Source: Ralstonia sp. A12
GTDB lineage: Bacteria > Pseudomonadota > Gammaproteobacteria > Burkholderiales > Burkholderiaceae
Length of the DNA: 64,000 nucleotides
Direction: 5' to 3'
NCBI RefSeq assembly: GCF_000801955.1
Contig: NZ_JSZO01000028.1
Coordinates: 62,001 to 126,000 of the forward strand
Notes under the pieces: generated by a model
Database searches by the model: none
Seen by the model: only the letters and a program-made list of their open reading frames with translations
Told to the model about the DNA's origin: nothing
Translations under genes and position numbers: made by a program
Shown here: positions 57,418-64,000 of the stretch, piece by piece
How the letters are laid out: the number at the start of each line of letters is the position of its first letter
How positions within the stretch are numbered: position 1 is the stretch's first letter

Positions 57418-57849
57418 ATGACCAAGCGACTTGGAGCGTGGATTGGCCGCTCCGTATCTCAGGCAGTAGCGCGTGGCGCGCTGGCGGCGACGCTCGCGTT
57501 GTCTGCGGCAGGCTTGCCGGTCAGCGCGATGGCTCGGGACACGACCGGTATGGCGGCCGCTGCGGGAACCATTCGCGCAGCGGATCTGCCCAACGAGGCA
57601 CAGCGCACATTTGCACTGGTTGAGCAGGGCGGCCCGTTCCCGTATGCGAAAGATGGCAGCACGTTCGGCAACTATGAACGACGTTTGCCTGCGCAGCGGC
57701 GTGGCTACTACCGCGAGTACACGGTCAAGACGCGTGGCGCACGCAACCGGGGCGCCAAACGCATTATTTGCGGCGGCGACCAGCAAGCGGCCAACGACTG
57801 CTACTACACGGAAGATCACTACAACAGTTTTCAACGGATACAGCGATGA
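57418..57849 (+). CDS. Exported barnase-type ribonuclease
   Basis: Guanyl-specific RNase of the N1/T1/barnase family; 143 residues. The N-terminus is a long Sec signal (basic, then GALAATLALSAAGLPVSAMA). Catalytic residues known for barnase are all present in order: Glu in YYREYTVKT, Arg in the RNRGAKRIICGG segment, and His in TEDHYNSFQRI. A Cys pair (ICGGDQQAANDC) could form a disulfide. Its stop overlaps the barstar-like start by 4 nt. ATG 57418 is used; a TTG lies two codons upstream. Whether it acts on competitors, host or environmental RNA is unknown. Confidence 0.9.
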   Translation: MTKRLGAWIGRSVSQAVARGALAATLALSAAGLPVSAMARDTTGMAAAAGTIRAADLPNEAQRTFALVEQGGPFPYAKDGSTFGNYERRLPAQRRGYYREYTVKTRGARNRGAKRIICGGDQQAANDCYYTEDHYNSFQRIQR

Positions 57850-58460
57850 CGACCAACATGTTTGGGCTGGACGACTCGCTCACCGCACGCGATGAGCGCG
57901 TGGCCCGCGAAGCGTGGCACAAGGCGCAGAATCTGTACGACGGCGTGGTCGGGATGCAATCCCTGGGCGCACGCGCTGGGGGCGCGGCGGCAAAACCGCA
58001 GCAGAACATCATGACGCAGGACATCACCAAGACGGACGACGACGGAGGTCGCGAAGACGCCATGAACCTGTTCAAGACGGTGCGTCCGAATATCGTGCAG
58101 TCGATCCGCGCGTTTCGCGTGGCGGATCTGGCAGAGTCGGCGGCCAGCCTGGGCCAGCACTTCCTGTATGCCAACTGCGCAGCGGCGACCACCAAGAGCG
58201 AAGTGCTCGACGTGATCGCACGCGAATTCCTGTTCCCCAAGCATTTCGGCAAGAACTTCGATGCGCTGGCCGATTGCCTGACCGACATGATCTACAAGGC
58301 CGGGCCGCAGCCGGGCTTCGTGATCGTGCTCGAAGGCCTGCCGTGCCAGCCCAAGTTCGACAAGGAAGCGCGCGAGGTGCTGCTCGACGTATTCCGCGAC
58401 GCCGCCGAGTTCTGGGGCGAGCGCAAGGTGCAGTTCCGCGTGTTCTACTCGTTCGCGTGA
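57846..58460 (+). CDS. Barstar-domain RNase inhibitor with N-terminal extension
   Basis: Cytoplasmic inhibitor expected to protect the cell from the upstream RNase. The C-terminal 90 of 204 residues are a barstar fold: REFLFPKHFGKNFDALADCL keeps the Asp pair (NFDALADCL) that contacts barnase. The first 100 residues are not part of classical barstar (about 90 residues in all) and are rich in Ala, Asp and Arg, with no signal peptide. The start overlaps the RNase stop (ATGA), so the inhibitor is made together with the toxin. Confidence 0.88.
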   Translation: MTTNMFGLDDSLTARDERVAREAWHKAQNLYDGVVGMQSLGARAGGAAAKPQQNIMTQDITKTDDDGGREDAMNLFKTVRPNIVQSIRAFRVADLAESAASLGQHFLYANCAAATTKSEVLDVIAREFLFPKHFGKNFDALADCLTDMIYKAGPQPGFVIVLEGLPCQPKFDKEAREVLLDVFRDAAEFWGERKVQFRVFYSFA

Positions 58461-58496
58461 AGCCGAACTGATTCAACGCTGATTGATCGGCGTTGC

Positions 58497-58526
58497 AATA
58501 AAAAAGCCCGCAAATGCGGGCTTTTT
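58497..58526. terminator. Bidirectional terminator between the barstar and YidB-like genes
   Basis: GCCCGC (58506-58511) pairs with GCGGGC (58516-58521), 4-nt loop, A-run on the left and T-run on the right. Confidence 0.9.
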
Positions 58527-58544
58527 GCTTTCTTGCTGCGGTGC

Positions 58545-59162
58545 TCAGGCTGCCGGCAGCGTGCCTTGCGGGGTCAGGTGGTTGACCGCTTCCGGCAGGC
58601 CTTCGGCCAGCTGGTTGGCGAGGTCGCCTTCGTTGATGCCGAAGGTAGAGGCCAGTTTCGACACTTCCTCCAGCGCGCCCGTACCGCTCAGGGCTTGCGT
58701 AATCTGCTCGCCGGAGACGGGCAGGTTCTGGCCGTTGCCGATCCACGATTTGACCTGTTCGCCCAGACCGGCTTGTTCCAGGATCTGCTGCAGCGGGCCG
58801 AGGCCAGCCGGTGCCGCTGCGTCGACTGCCGCTGCGTGATCCGAATTGCCGCCACCCAGCAGACCGCCGAGCAGGCCGCCCAGGCCACCCGCACCGCCCG
58901 CACCACCGAGCAGGCTGCCGAGCGCACCCGCGCCGCCAGCCGCACCGAGCAGGCTACCCAGGCCGCCCAGCGAACCGAGTAGGCCGCCGCCCTGGTCAGC
59001 CTGCGATGCTGCATCGCCGGCGCCTTGTGCGTTGCCGCCGCGCTTCATTGCCAGATAGGCCAGCACGCCCACGGCCAGCAGCACCTTCTTGTTGCCCAGC
59101 AAGGACGATTGGCCGCCGCTGGCGTCATTGCCGCCGCCGAGGATCGAATCAAGTAGACCCAT
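58545..59162 (-). CDS. YidB/DUF937 family protein
   Basis: A 205-residue protein of unknown function. Residues 1-30 are MGLLDSILGGGNDASGG then a hydrophobic stretch (KVLLAVGVLAYLAM). The middle is Gly/Leu-rich with repeated GGLGSLLGGAGG-like motifs. The C-terminal 85 residues are the conserved YidB part (LQQILEQAGLGEQVKSWIGN, LPVSGEQITQAL, LASTFGINEGDLANQLAEGL, PEAVNHLTPQG). Standing alone between terminator and rsmE. Confidence 0.88.
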   Translation of the reverse strand: MGLLDSILGGGNDASGGQSSLLGNKKVLLAVGVLAYLAMKRGGNAQGAGDAASQADQGGGLLGSLGGLGSLLGAAGGAGALGSLLGGAGGAGGLGGLLGGLLGGGNSDHAAAVDAAAPAGLGPLQQILEQAGLGEQVKSWIGNGQNLPVSGEQITQALSGTGALEEVSKLASTFGINEGDLANQLAEGLPEAVNHLTPQGTLPAA

Positions 59163-59245
59163 GATGAAGCTCCTTTGGTCAGTGGCGGGAGAGGGGAAAA
59201 GGCCCGCCGGGTGGGATCAAACGGTCAGTGTTTCGTGGTCATAAC

Positions 59246-59995
59246 TCAGAACTCGCCGAGCACGGCGTGCAGCGCGGACACGGCAACGAGCGCCGCCGAT
59301 TCCGTTCTCAGAATACGTCGCCCGAGTGTCAGTGGTAAGAAACCCGCACTTTCGGCCAGTGCCTCCTCATCGGGCGAGAGGCCGCCTTCTGGGCCAATCA
59401 GCAATTCCACGCCAGCGCTTTCGATGCGCTCGCGCGATTGCATGGCCCATTGCGTGAGCGATTGTGTGCCGCGCGGTGACAGCAGGGCGCGCGATGCCTC
59501 CGTCGACTTGGCCGTCGCCAGCCACTCGCGCAGCGTCGCAACTGGCGCGACAGCTGGTACGCGTGCGCGGCCGCACTGTTCGCACGCGGCCTGCACAAGC
59601 GCTTGCCAGTGCTGCACGCGCTTGGCGGCGCGCTCTCCGGAAAGGCGCACTACGCCGCGCTCGGTTTGCAGCGGGACGACGGCGTGCACGCCAAGCTCAA
59701 CGGCCTTTTCGATCAGCCAGTCCATCTTGTCGCCGCCGGCAATGCCCTGCGCGAGGGTGATGTTGTAGCGCGCTTCGGTGTCGGGCCGTGTCGACTCAGC
59801 GAGGCTGGCGGTGGCATCGCGCTTGTTGATGGCATCGAGCCGCGCGCGGAATTCGTGGCCGGAGCCATCGAACAGGCAGACGTCGTCACCGACGGTCAGG
59901 CGCAGCACGTGGATGTGGCGCGTGACGGCTTCAGACAGGGTGACGGCAGTGTGGGGGCTAAGCGATGTGTCGACGTAGAAACGGGGAAGCCCCAT
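59246..59995 (-). CDS. rsmE: 16S rRNA (uracil1498-N3)-methyltransferase
   Basis: SAM-dependent methylation of U1498 in the 30S subunit. It has 249 residues of the SPOUT fold. N-terminal PUA-like part (MGLPRFYVDTSLSPHTAVTL); SPOUT knot motifs LLIGPEGGLSPDEEALAE and LTLGRRILRTESAALVAV at the C-terminus. Start ATG 59995. Confidence 0.94.
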   Translation of the reverse strand: MGLPRFYVDTSLSPHTAVTLSEAVTRHIHVLRLTVGDDVCLFDGSGHEFRARLDAINKRDATASLAESTRPDTEARYNITLAQGIAGGDKMDWLIEKAVELGVHAVVPLQTERGVVRLSGERAAKRVQHWQALVQAACEQCGRARVPAVAPVATLREWLATAKSTEASRALLSPRGTQSLTQWAMQSRERIESAGVELLIGPEGGLSPDEEALAESAGFLPLTLGRRILRTESAALVAVSALHAVLGEF

Positions 59996-60034
59996 TGAAG
60001 CAATCCTTGTGGTGAATCGGGTCAGACGAGGCGA

Positions 60035-60457
60035 TCAGCCTTCGGTGGCTGGCCGGCAGGCGAGGCCCCAGCGGTAGCCGTCGGGATCGCGCACGACGGC
60101 GTAGCGCTCGCCCCAGAAGACGTCGGCGGGCGGTATGACCGAGGTGGCGCCTTGGTTCAGCGCGCTCTGGTAGACGGCGTCGACGTCTTCGCAATATAGG
60201 TGGAAGCTCTGCGGGCATTCGAAGCCCGCGGCAGCCGGTGCGCGGGCCGTGGAGCCGAATGCGCCTTCGGGCGCGAACATCAGGATCAACTCGCCTTGGT
60301 AGGTCATCTCGACGTGGATCGGGCGTCCGTGGTCGTGCACTTCATCCTGCACCCCGAAGCCGAAGGCATTGCGATAGAAGGCGATGGCGGCAGCCGCGTC
60401 GTGCACGGTCAGGTACGGGACGAGCCAGGGTGTATGGGCGGGGCGGGGGAAGCTCAT
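60035..60457 (-). CDS. VOC-superfamily (glyoxalase/bleomycin-resistance-like) protein
   Basis: A 140-residue protein with two beta-alpha-beta-beta-beta units: TPWLVPYLTVHDAAAAIAFY and FHLYCEDVDAVYQSALNQGA, ending VRDPDGYRWGLACRP. The VOC family includes isomerases, dioxygenases and binding proteins; the His/Glu metal set is not complete enough to assign a reaction. ATG 60457 starts the conserved fold; the longer frame upstream is rejected. Confidence 0.82.
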   Translation of the reverse strand: MSFPRPAHTPWLVPYLTVHDAAAAIAFYRNAFGFGVQDEVHDHGRPIHVEMTYQGELILMFAPEGAFGSTARAPAAAGFECPQSFHLYCEDVDAVYQSALNQGATSVIPPADVFWGERYAVVRDPDGYRWGLACRPATEG

Positions 60458-60535
60458 GATGTTGCTCCTGCAGCAGGTGCAAGATGACCTCGGACGACTA
60501 GTGTAGAGCGCTCGCCACACCACAATCAAAAGAAA

Positions 60536-61462
60536 TCAAAACACCTCGCCCGGCAGTTGCTGGTTGCGTGCGCGGCCGCCGCTGCGTGCCACTTCATCTG
60601 CGAGCCATTGGCGGAACAGCGCGAAGCCCGGATGCTCCACCGCCTCATGCGGATGGATCAGGTAGTACGACAGGCGCAATGACGCCTCCGTCGCCAGTGG
60701 CCGCACGAGGCGCCCCGCGGCGATGTCGTATTCGACGAGGATGCCCTGGCCGAGTGCGACACCCTGACCATCGATGGCCGCCTGCAGCGCCATCAGTGCC
60801 TCAGAGAAGGCCGGCCCGCGCGTGGCATTGATCTGGCGTACGCCCACTTCATCGAGCCATTGCTGCCATGTCGGGTGGTGTGCGAGATGGCGCCCGCCGC
60901 GCTCATGCAGCAGCGTATGCGCGGCCAGATCCTGCGGCATGCGGATCGCCTGTTGCAGCGCGGCGTTGCACACGGGGAAGAAGTCGGTGGAGGTGAACCA
61001 CTCGACGCGCAGGTTGGGCGCATTGACCTGGCGGTCGTCGATGCACAGGTCGAACTGACCGTGATCCTGCACGTCAGCGGTGGAGACCTCGACGCGCACG
61101 TGCGGATGCTGGTTGAAGAAACGGTACAGACGCGGCACCAGCCATTTAGCGCCGAAGGTTGGCGGCACGGCCACGCGCAACGGGGCGTCGGCAGTGTCCA
61201 TCAGCAGGTCGGTGGCTTGTTCGATCGCGCGCAGAGCGTCACGCACGCGGGGGAGGTAGTTGTCGCCGGCATCCGTCAGCGCGAGCTGGTTGTTGCGGCG
61301 GATGAACAGCTTTTTGCCCAGATGGTCTTCGAGCTGCTTGATCTGGTGGCTGACCGCGGCGTTGGTCACGCATAGCTCGTCGGCGGCCCGGCTGAAGCTC
61401 AGGTTGCGGCCTGCGACTTCAAAGACGCGCAATGCATTAAGGGGAGGAAGGCGTCGTGCCAT
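60536..61462 (-). CDS. LysR-type regulator, GcvA-like
   Basis: A 308-residue transcription factor. The N-terminal winged helix (LNALRVFEVAGRNLSFSRAA, DELCVTNAAVSHQIKQLE) is the GcvA-subgroup HTH; the C-terminal part is a periplasmic-binding-like effector domain (APLRVAVPPTFGAKWLVPRL). It is divergent from the porin across 175 bp containing palindromic sites. The likely target is its own promoter and the porin; the coinducer cannot be told. Confidence 0.9.
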   Translation of the reverse strand: MARRLPPLNALRVFEVAGRNLSFSRAADELCVTNAAVSHQIKQLEDHLGKKLFIRRNNQLALTDAGDNYLPRVRDALRAIEQATDLLMDTADAPLRVAVPPTFGAKWLVPRLYRFFNQHPHVRVEVSTADVQDHGQFDLCIDDRQVNAPNLRVEWFTSTDFFPVCNAALQQAIRMPQDLAAHTLLHERGGRHLAHHPTWQQWLDEVGVRQINATRGPAFSEALMALQAAIDGQGVALGQGILVEYDIAAGRLVRPLATEASLRLSYYLIHPHEAVEHPGFALFRQWLADEVARSGGRARNQQLPGEVF

Positions 61463-61470
61463 GCGTTCTC

Positions 61471-61487
61471 GTTAAGAAAAATTTAAC
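61471..61487. promoter_or_regulatory. LysR-type box next to the regulator gene
   Basis: GTTAA-N7-TTAAC, an interrupted palindrome with the LysR T-N11-A core (T61473, A61485), 9 bp upstream of the regulator start codon. Probable autoregulatory site. Confidence 0.55.
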
Positions 61488-61499
61488 GTCTCGCGAAGA

Positions 61500-61539
61500 A
61501 TTTGTAGTTTGCCACGCTTAGGCGCCACCGACTACAAAT
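61500..61539. promoter_or_regulatory. Inverted repeat in the regulator-porin intergenic region
   Basis: ATTTGTAGT (61500-61508) and ACTACAAAT (61531-61539) form a perfect 9-bp inverted repeat with a 22-nt gap. A further ACTACAAA copy occurs at 61612-61619. Candidate operator sites controlling the porin. Confidence 0.5.
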
Positions 61540-61637
61540 GCGCCTGGGGACGGCGCGAGCTACGACTCGGTTTGCACAAGCGATCTCAATCACGCGAACC
61601 AGCCGGACCCCACTACAAAAACATCACAGGAGACGTC

Positions 61638-62702
61638 ATGAATCGAACCACCGTTGTTCGCGGGATGCTGGCGTGCGGGTTTGCGCTGGCGGGCTGGGCT
61701 GCCCCAGCCCTCGCGCAAACCAGCGTTACGTTGTACGGCCGCGTAGCCAGCGGCATCGACTACCAGAACAACGTCGCCCCCACGGCGACTTCGCCCGGCG
61801 GCAGCCTCTGGCGCGCCGCTGACAACCAGTGGGGGACCAGCATGTTCGGGTTCATGGGCAAGGAGGATCTGGGCGGTGGCTTGCAGGCCGTCTTCCGCCT
61901 TGAGTCAGGCTTTGGCGCCGCGCAGGGCAAAACCAATGGCGATGCGCTCTTCAACCGCCGTTCGTACGTCGGCCTGTCGAGCCCGACCTGGGGCACGCTG
62001 ACGGCGGGCAAGAACCTGTTCATCAGCAATGACGTCTGGTACCTGGACCCGACCGGCCAGCAGTTCATCGGCTCCGCCACGCTGGTGCGGGGGCGCAACT
62101 GGCCGGGCGCCAACAACATCGTCGAATACCAGAGCCCGACCTGGGGCGGCTTCCAGATCGGGCTGCAGACCGGGCTGGGCGAGCAGCCGGGTTCGTTCAA
62201 GAACAGCCGCCGGGATGGCGTGTCCGCCGTCTACACCGCAGGGCCGGTGGAAGTGCGCGCGATCTACGACGTGATCCGCGATGCCAACGGCAAGTTCAGC
62301 GATCTCTTCAACTTCTCGAAGGAAGCGACGATCGGCGGTACGTACACCATTGGCAAAGCGAAGCTGTTTGCCGTGTACGAGAACTTGTCTGCGCCGGATG
62401 CCCCAGTCGGTGCGCCCACCAAGGCCAACCACTACTGGCTGGGTGTGAATTACGAGGTCACGCCGGCGCTGACGCTGATCGGCGCGGCCTACCGCATCAA
62501 CGTGAACCATGGTGGCGGCAACGCCAACCTGTTCATGGCCGGCGCGAACTACAACCTGTCCAAGCGCACGATGCTGTACGCCAGCGTTGGCACCGTGCAA
62601 AACAGCGCCACCGCCAACTTCTCGGTGGAGGCGACCAACAACAACCCGGCACCGGGCAAGAACCAGTTGGGGGCCTACACAGGCATCGTCCACTCGTTCT
62701 GA
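61638..62702 (+). CDS. Gram-negative porin
   Basis: Outer-membrane trimeric porin of the Burkholderiales Gram_neg_porin family; 354 residues. Signal peptide with cleavage after APALA; the mature chain starts QTSVTLYGRVASGIDYQNN, the standard porin opening. The final residues NQLGAYTGIVHSF end in Phe, the outer-membrane assembly signal. GGAG precedes ATG 61638. It may feed the sugar-acid pathway whose kinase lies next downstream, but that is inference from context. Confidence 0.92.
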   Translation: MNRTTVVRGMLACGFALAGWAAPALAQTSVTLYGRVASGIDYQNNVAPTATSPGGSLWRAADNQWGTSMFGFMGKEDLGGGLQAVFRLESGFGAAQGKTNGDALFNRRSYVGLSSPTWGTLTAGKNLFISNDVWYLDPTGQQFIGSATLVRGRNWPGANNIVEYQSPTWGGFQIGLQTGLGEQPGSFKNSRRDGVSAVYTAGPVEVRAIYDVIRDANGKFSDLFNFSKEATIGGTYTIGKAKLFAVYENLSAPDAPVGAPTKANHYWLGVNYEVTPALTLIGAAYRINVNHGGGNANLFMAGANYNLSKRTMLYASVGTVQNSATANFSVEATNNNPAPGKNQLGAYTGIVHSF

Positions 62703-62859
62703 CAAACCTGCTCATGATCCTACTGCGCGCCCCGCTCTTGGCCCTGCGATGCTCACCGTACCCATGTACGGTTGCGCTTCTCGGGGCAACCTCGGACCGC
62801 TCGCTACGGATCCTGAACAGGTTTCAACCCCGGGCCATGTCCTTCGTACCACCCAAGCA

Positions 62860-63888
62860 ATGCCACGCATGAACATCCTCACCATCGATACCGGTACCAC
62901 CAACACGCGCGTCACGGTCTGGCGTGATGACGTTGCACTCTGCCAGGCCGCGCGCCAGGTTGGGGTGCGCGACACCGCCATCACCGGCAACAAGACGACG
63001 CTGCAGCGCGGCGTGCAGGACACCGTTGAAGCCGCGCTGCAGAAGGCTAGCCTCGCCCTCAGCCAGGTCGACCTTGTGCTGGCGTCCGGCATGATCACTT
63101 CCAACGTCGGCCTGCACGAGGTGCCGCACCTGGTGGCGCCGGCCGGCCTGCGCGATCTGGCTGCCGGCATGGTGCAGGCGAGCATCCCCGAGGTGTGCGC
63201 CCAGCCGATCTGGTTTGTGCCGGGCGTGCGCAATCCGGTGGACAACCTCGGCCTGCACAACATCGAGTCGATGGACATGATGCGTGGCGAAGAGGTCGAG
63301 ACGATGGGCTTGGTCTCGCGCCTCGGGATCACCGAACCGGCGGTGATCGTGCTGCCGGGTTCGCACTCGAAGTTCGTGCATCTGGATGCCGACCAGCGCA
63401 TCACCGGTTGCGTCACGACGCTGGCTGGCGAGTTGCTGCATGTGATTACGCACAACACCATCCTGGCCGACGCGCTGGATTCCGACTTCGCCAACGAGGT
63501 CGATCCGGAGATGTTGCTGGCCGGCGCGCGCAGCGCCAGCAGCATCGGCTTGGGGCGTGCCTGTTTCATGGTGCGCACGCTGGGCCAGTTCACGATCTAC
63601 GAGCGCAATGCGCGGGCCAACTTCCTGCTGGGCGCGGTGCTGGGCGCGGATCTACTTACGCTCAAGAACAGCAGCGCGATCCGCATGAACCCGGGCACGC
63701 AATTCGTCATCACCGGCAAGCCGCTGCTGCGCGAAGCGCTGGCCGTGCTGGTGTCGGACGACGATTTCTTCTCGGGCAAGGTCACCGTTACAAGCAGTGA
63801 ACAGCAGGAACACCTGGCCGGCAGCGGCGCGATTGCCATCGCACGTGAGCGTGGTCTGGTGAAGACGTTGAAGGTGGCGCAAGCCTAG
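62860..63888 (+). CDS. dgoK: 2-dehydro-3-deoxygalactonokinase
   Basis: Phosphorylates 2-keto-3-deoxygalactonate in the De Ley-Doudoroff galactonate route. It has 342 residues. ILTIDTGTTNTRVTVW at the N-terminus is the phosphate-binding loop; GMITSNVGLHEVPHLVAPAG and VIVLPGSHSKFV are typical of DgoK. ATG 62860 (MPRMNILT) is used; ATG 62869 is a close alternative. The next gene downstream (starting near 63999) would be expected to be the aldolase dgoA, but is outside the window. Confidence 0.9.
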   Translation: MPRMNILTIDTGTTNTRVTVWRDDVALCQAARQVGVRDTAITGNKTTLQRGVQDTVEAALQKASLALSQVDLVLASGMITSNVGLHEVPHLVAPAGLRDLAAGMVQASIPEVCAQPIWFVPGVRNPVDNLGLHNIESMDMMRGEEVETMGLVSRLGITEPAVIVLPGSHSKFVHLDADQRITGCVTTLAGELLHVITHNTILADALDSDFANEVDPEMLLAGARSASSIGLGRACFMVRTLGQFTIYERNARANFLLGAVLGADLLTLKNSSAIRMNPGTQFVITGKPLLREALAVLVSDDDFFSGKVTVTSSEQQEHLAGSGAIAIARERGLVKTLKVAQA

Positions 63889-63909
63889 CGCTGGCGCGGC
63901 CTGATCCAT

Positions 63910-63957
63910 TTATCCACAACGGTTATCCACAGTAGTTGTCCACAGTGGTTATCCACA
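63910..63957 (+). repeat. Four DnaA-box-like nonamers at 13-bp period
   Basis: TTATCCACA occurs at 63910, 63923 and 63949, and TTGTCCACA at 63936. Starts are exactly 13 bp apart and all are in the same direction. TTATCCACA is the high-affinity DnaA box. The cluster lies between dgoK and the next gene. Confidence 0.85.
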
Positions 63958-63987
63958 GCAAAACAGGTGCCGCCAAGACGGCATCGC

Positions 63988-64000
63988 AAGGAGACAAGAT
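63988..64000 (+). promoter_or_regulatory. Ribosome-binding site and start of the next gene (cut by window end)
   Basis: AAGGAG at 63988-63993 is followed by ACAAG and then AT at the last two bases, so a start codon ATG probably begins at 63999. Confidence 0.5.

Noticed and set aside
63910-63957. Interpretation of the DnaA-box array as the chromosomal origin
   Set aside because: No dnaA, dnaN, parA or rnpA/rpmH genes nearby and no AT-rich unwinding region; it is too small for oriC.

Overview
The window is ordinary, densely coded chromosome from a high-GC betaproteobacterium. Gene content and order (ffh next to a CcsA-like gene, PP0621-pilS-pilR-ampD, accB-accC-prmA-DUF3426-tpx, mpl-yqiA-ubiC-RNB-tonB-aroE-mtgA, a phosphocholine-specific phospholipase C, alanine/lysine-rich histone H1-like protein) point to Burkholderiaceae and most probably Ralstonia. 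The genus call rests on recognised families and synteny, not on a search. I see no rRNA, tRNA, insertion sequence, integrase, prophage or CRISPR array.

Layout. 0-8 kb: the end of proB, a CNP1-like lipoprotein coupled to rppH, proS, a lytic transglycosylase, a prolyl-4-hydroxylase-like dioxygenase, then hpt and ffh. 8-13.5 kb: a CcsA-like membrane protein, the small PP0621 protein, pilS, pilR and ampD. 13.6-18.1 kb: a minus-strand group of exported proteins (Tat-exported phospholipase C, a 65-residue lipoprotein, and a 673-residue lipoprotein with a decayed alkaline-phosphatase fold plus a LamG-like domain). 18.1-23.1 kb: nrdA-nrdB behind a pair of NrdR-type boxes exactly 31 bp apart, with a large stem-loop between the genes. 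23-31.2 kb: a DUF2817 peptidase, an RhtA-like exporter, an unrecognised 451-residue protein, a chemoreceptor, a DUF2147 protein and two paralogous repeat lipoproteins.

31.2-33.8 kb is the strangest stretch. About 1.8 kb lacks a convincing gene. Its core (about 31.65-32.3 kb) is less GC-rich than its surroundings, crowded with GTCGAC and GCATGC hexamers and with alternating purine-pyrimidine runs. It is followed by a good sigma70 promoter about 575 nt upstream of a histone H1-like gene made of 48-nt repeats, and that gene ends in a ladder of four hairpins.

33.8-42.4 kb is a long minus-strand run: tlpA-like gene, aroQ, accB, accC, prmA, DUF3426, tpx, a PfkB kinase and a glycine-zipper lipoprotein (fatty-acid precursor synthesis, shikimate pathway, redox defence). 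42.5-50 kb is a plus-strand run covering peptidoglycan recycling, ubiquinone and shikimate synthesis, RNA decay and wall synthesis (mpl, yqiA, ubiC, RNB ribonuclease, tonB-like, aroE, mtgA). 50-57 kb: corA, pyrF, a His-rich small ORF, thiL-pgpA-pncC and maeB. 57.4-58.5 kb: a secreted barnase-type RNase overlapping a barstar-domain protein. The end holds a YidB-like protein, rsmE, a VOC protein, a GcvA-like LysR regulator divergent from a porin, dgoK, and finally four DnaA-box-like nonamers at an exact 13-bp period just before the next gene.

Five gene pairs are coupled by 4-nt stop/start overlaps: rppH/CNP1, accC/prmA, thiL/pgpA, yqiA/ubiC and barnase/barstar.
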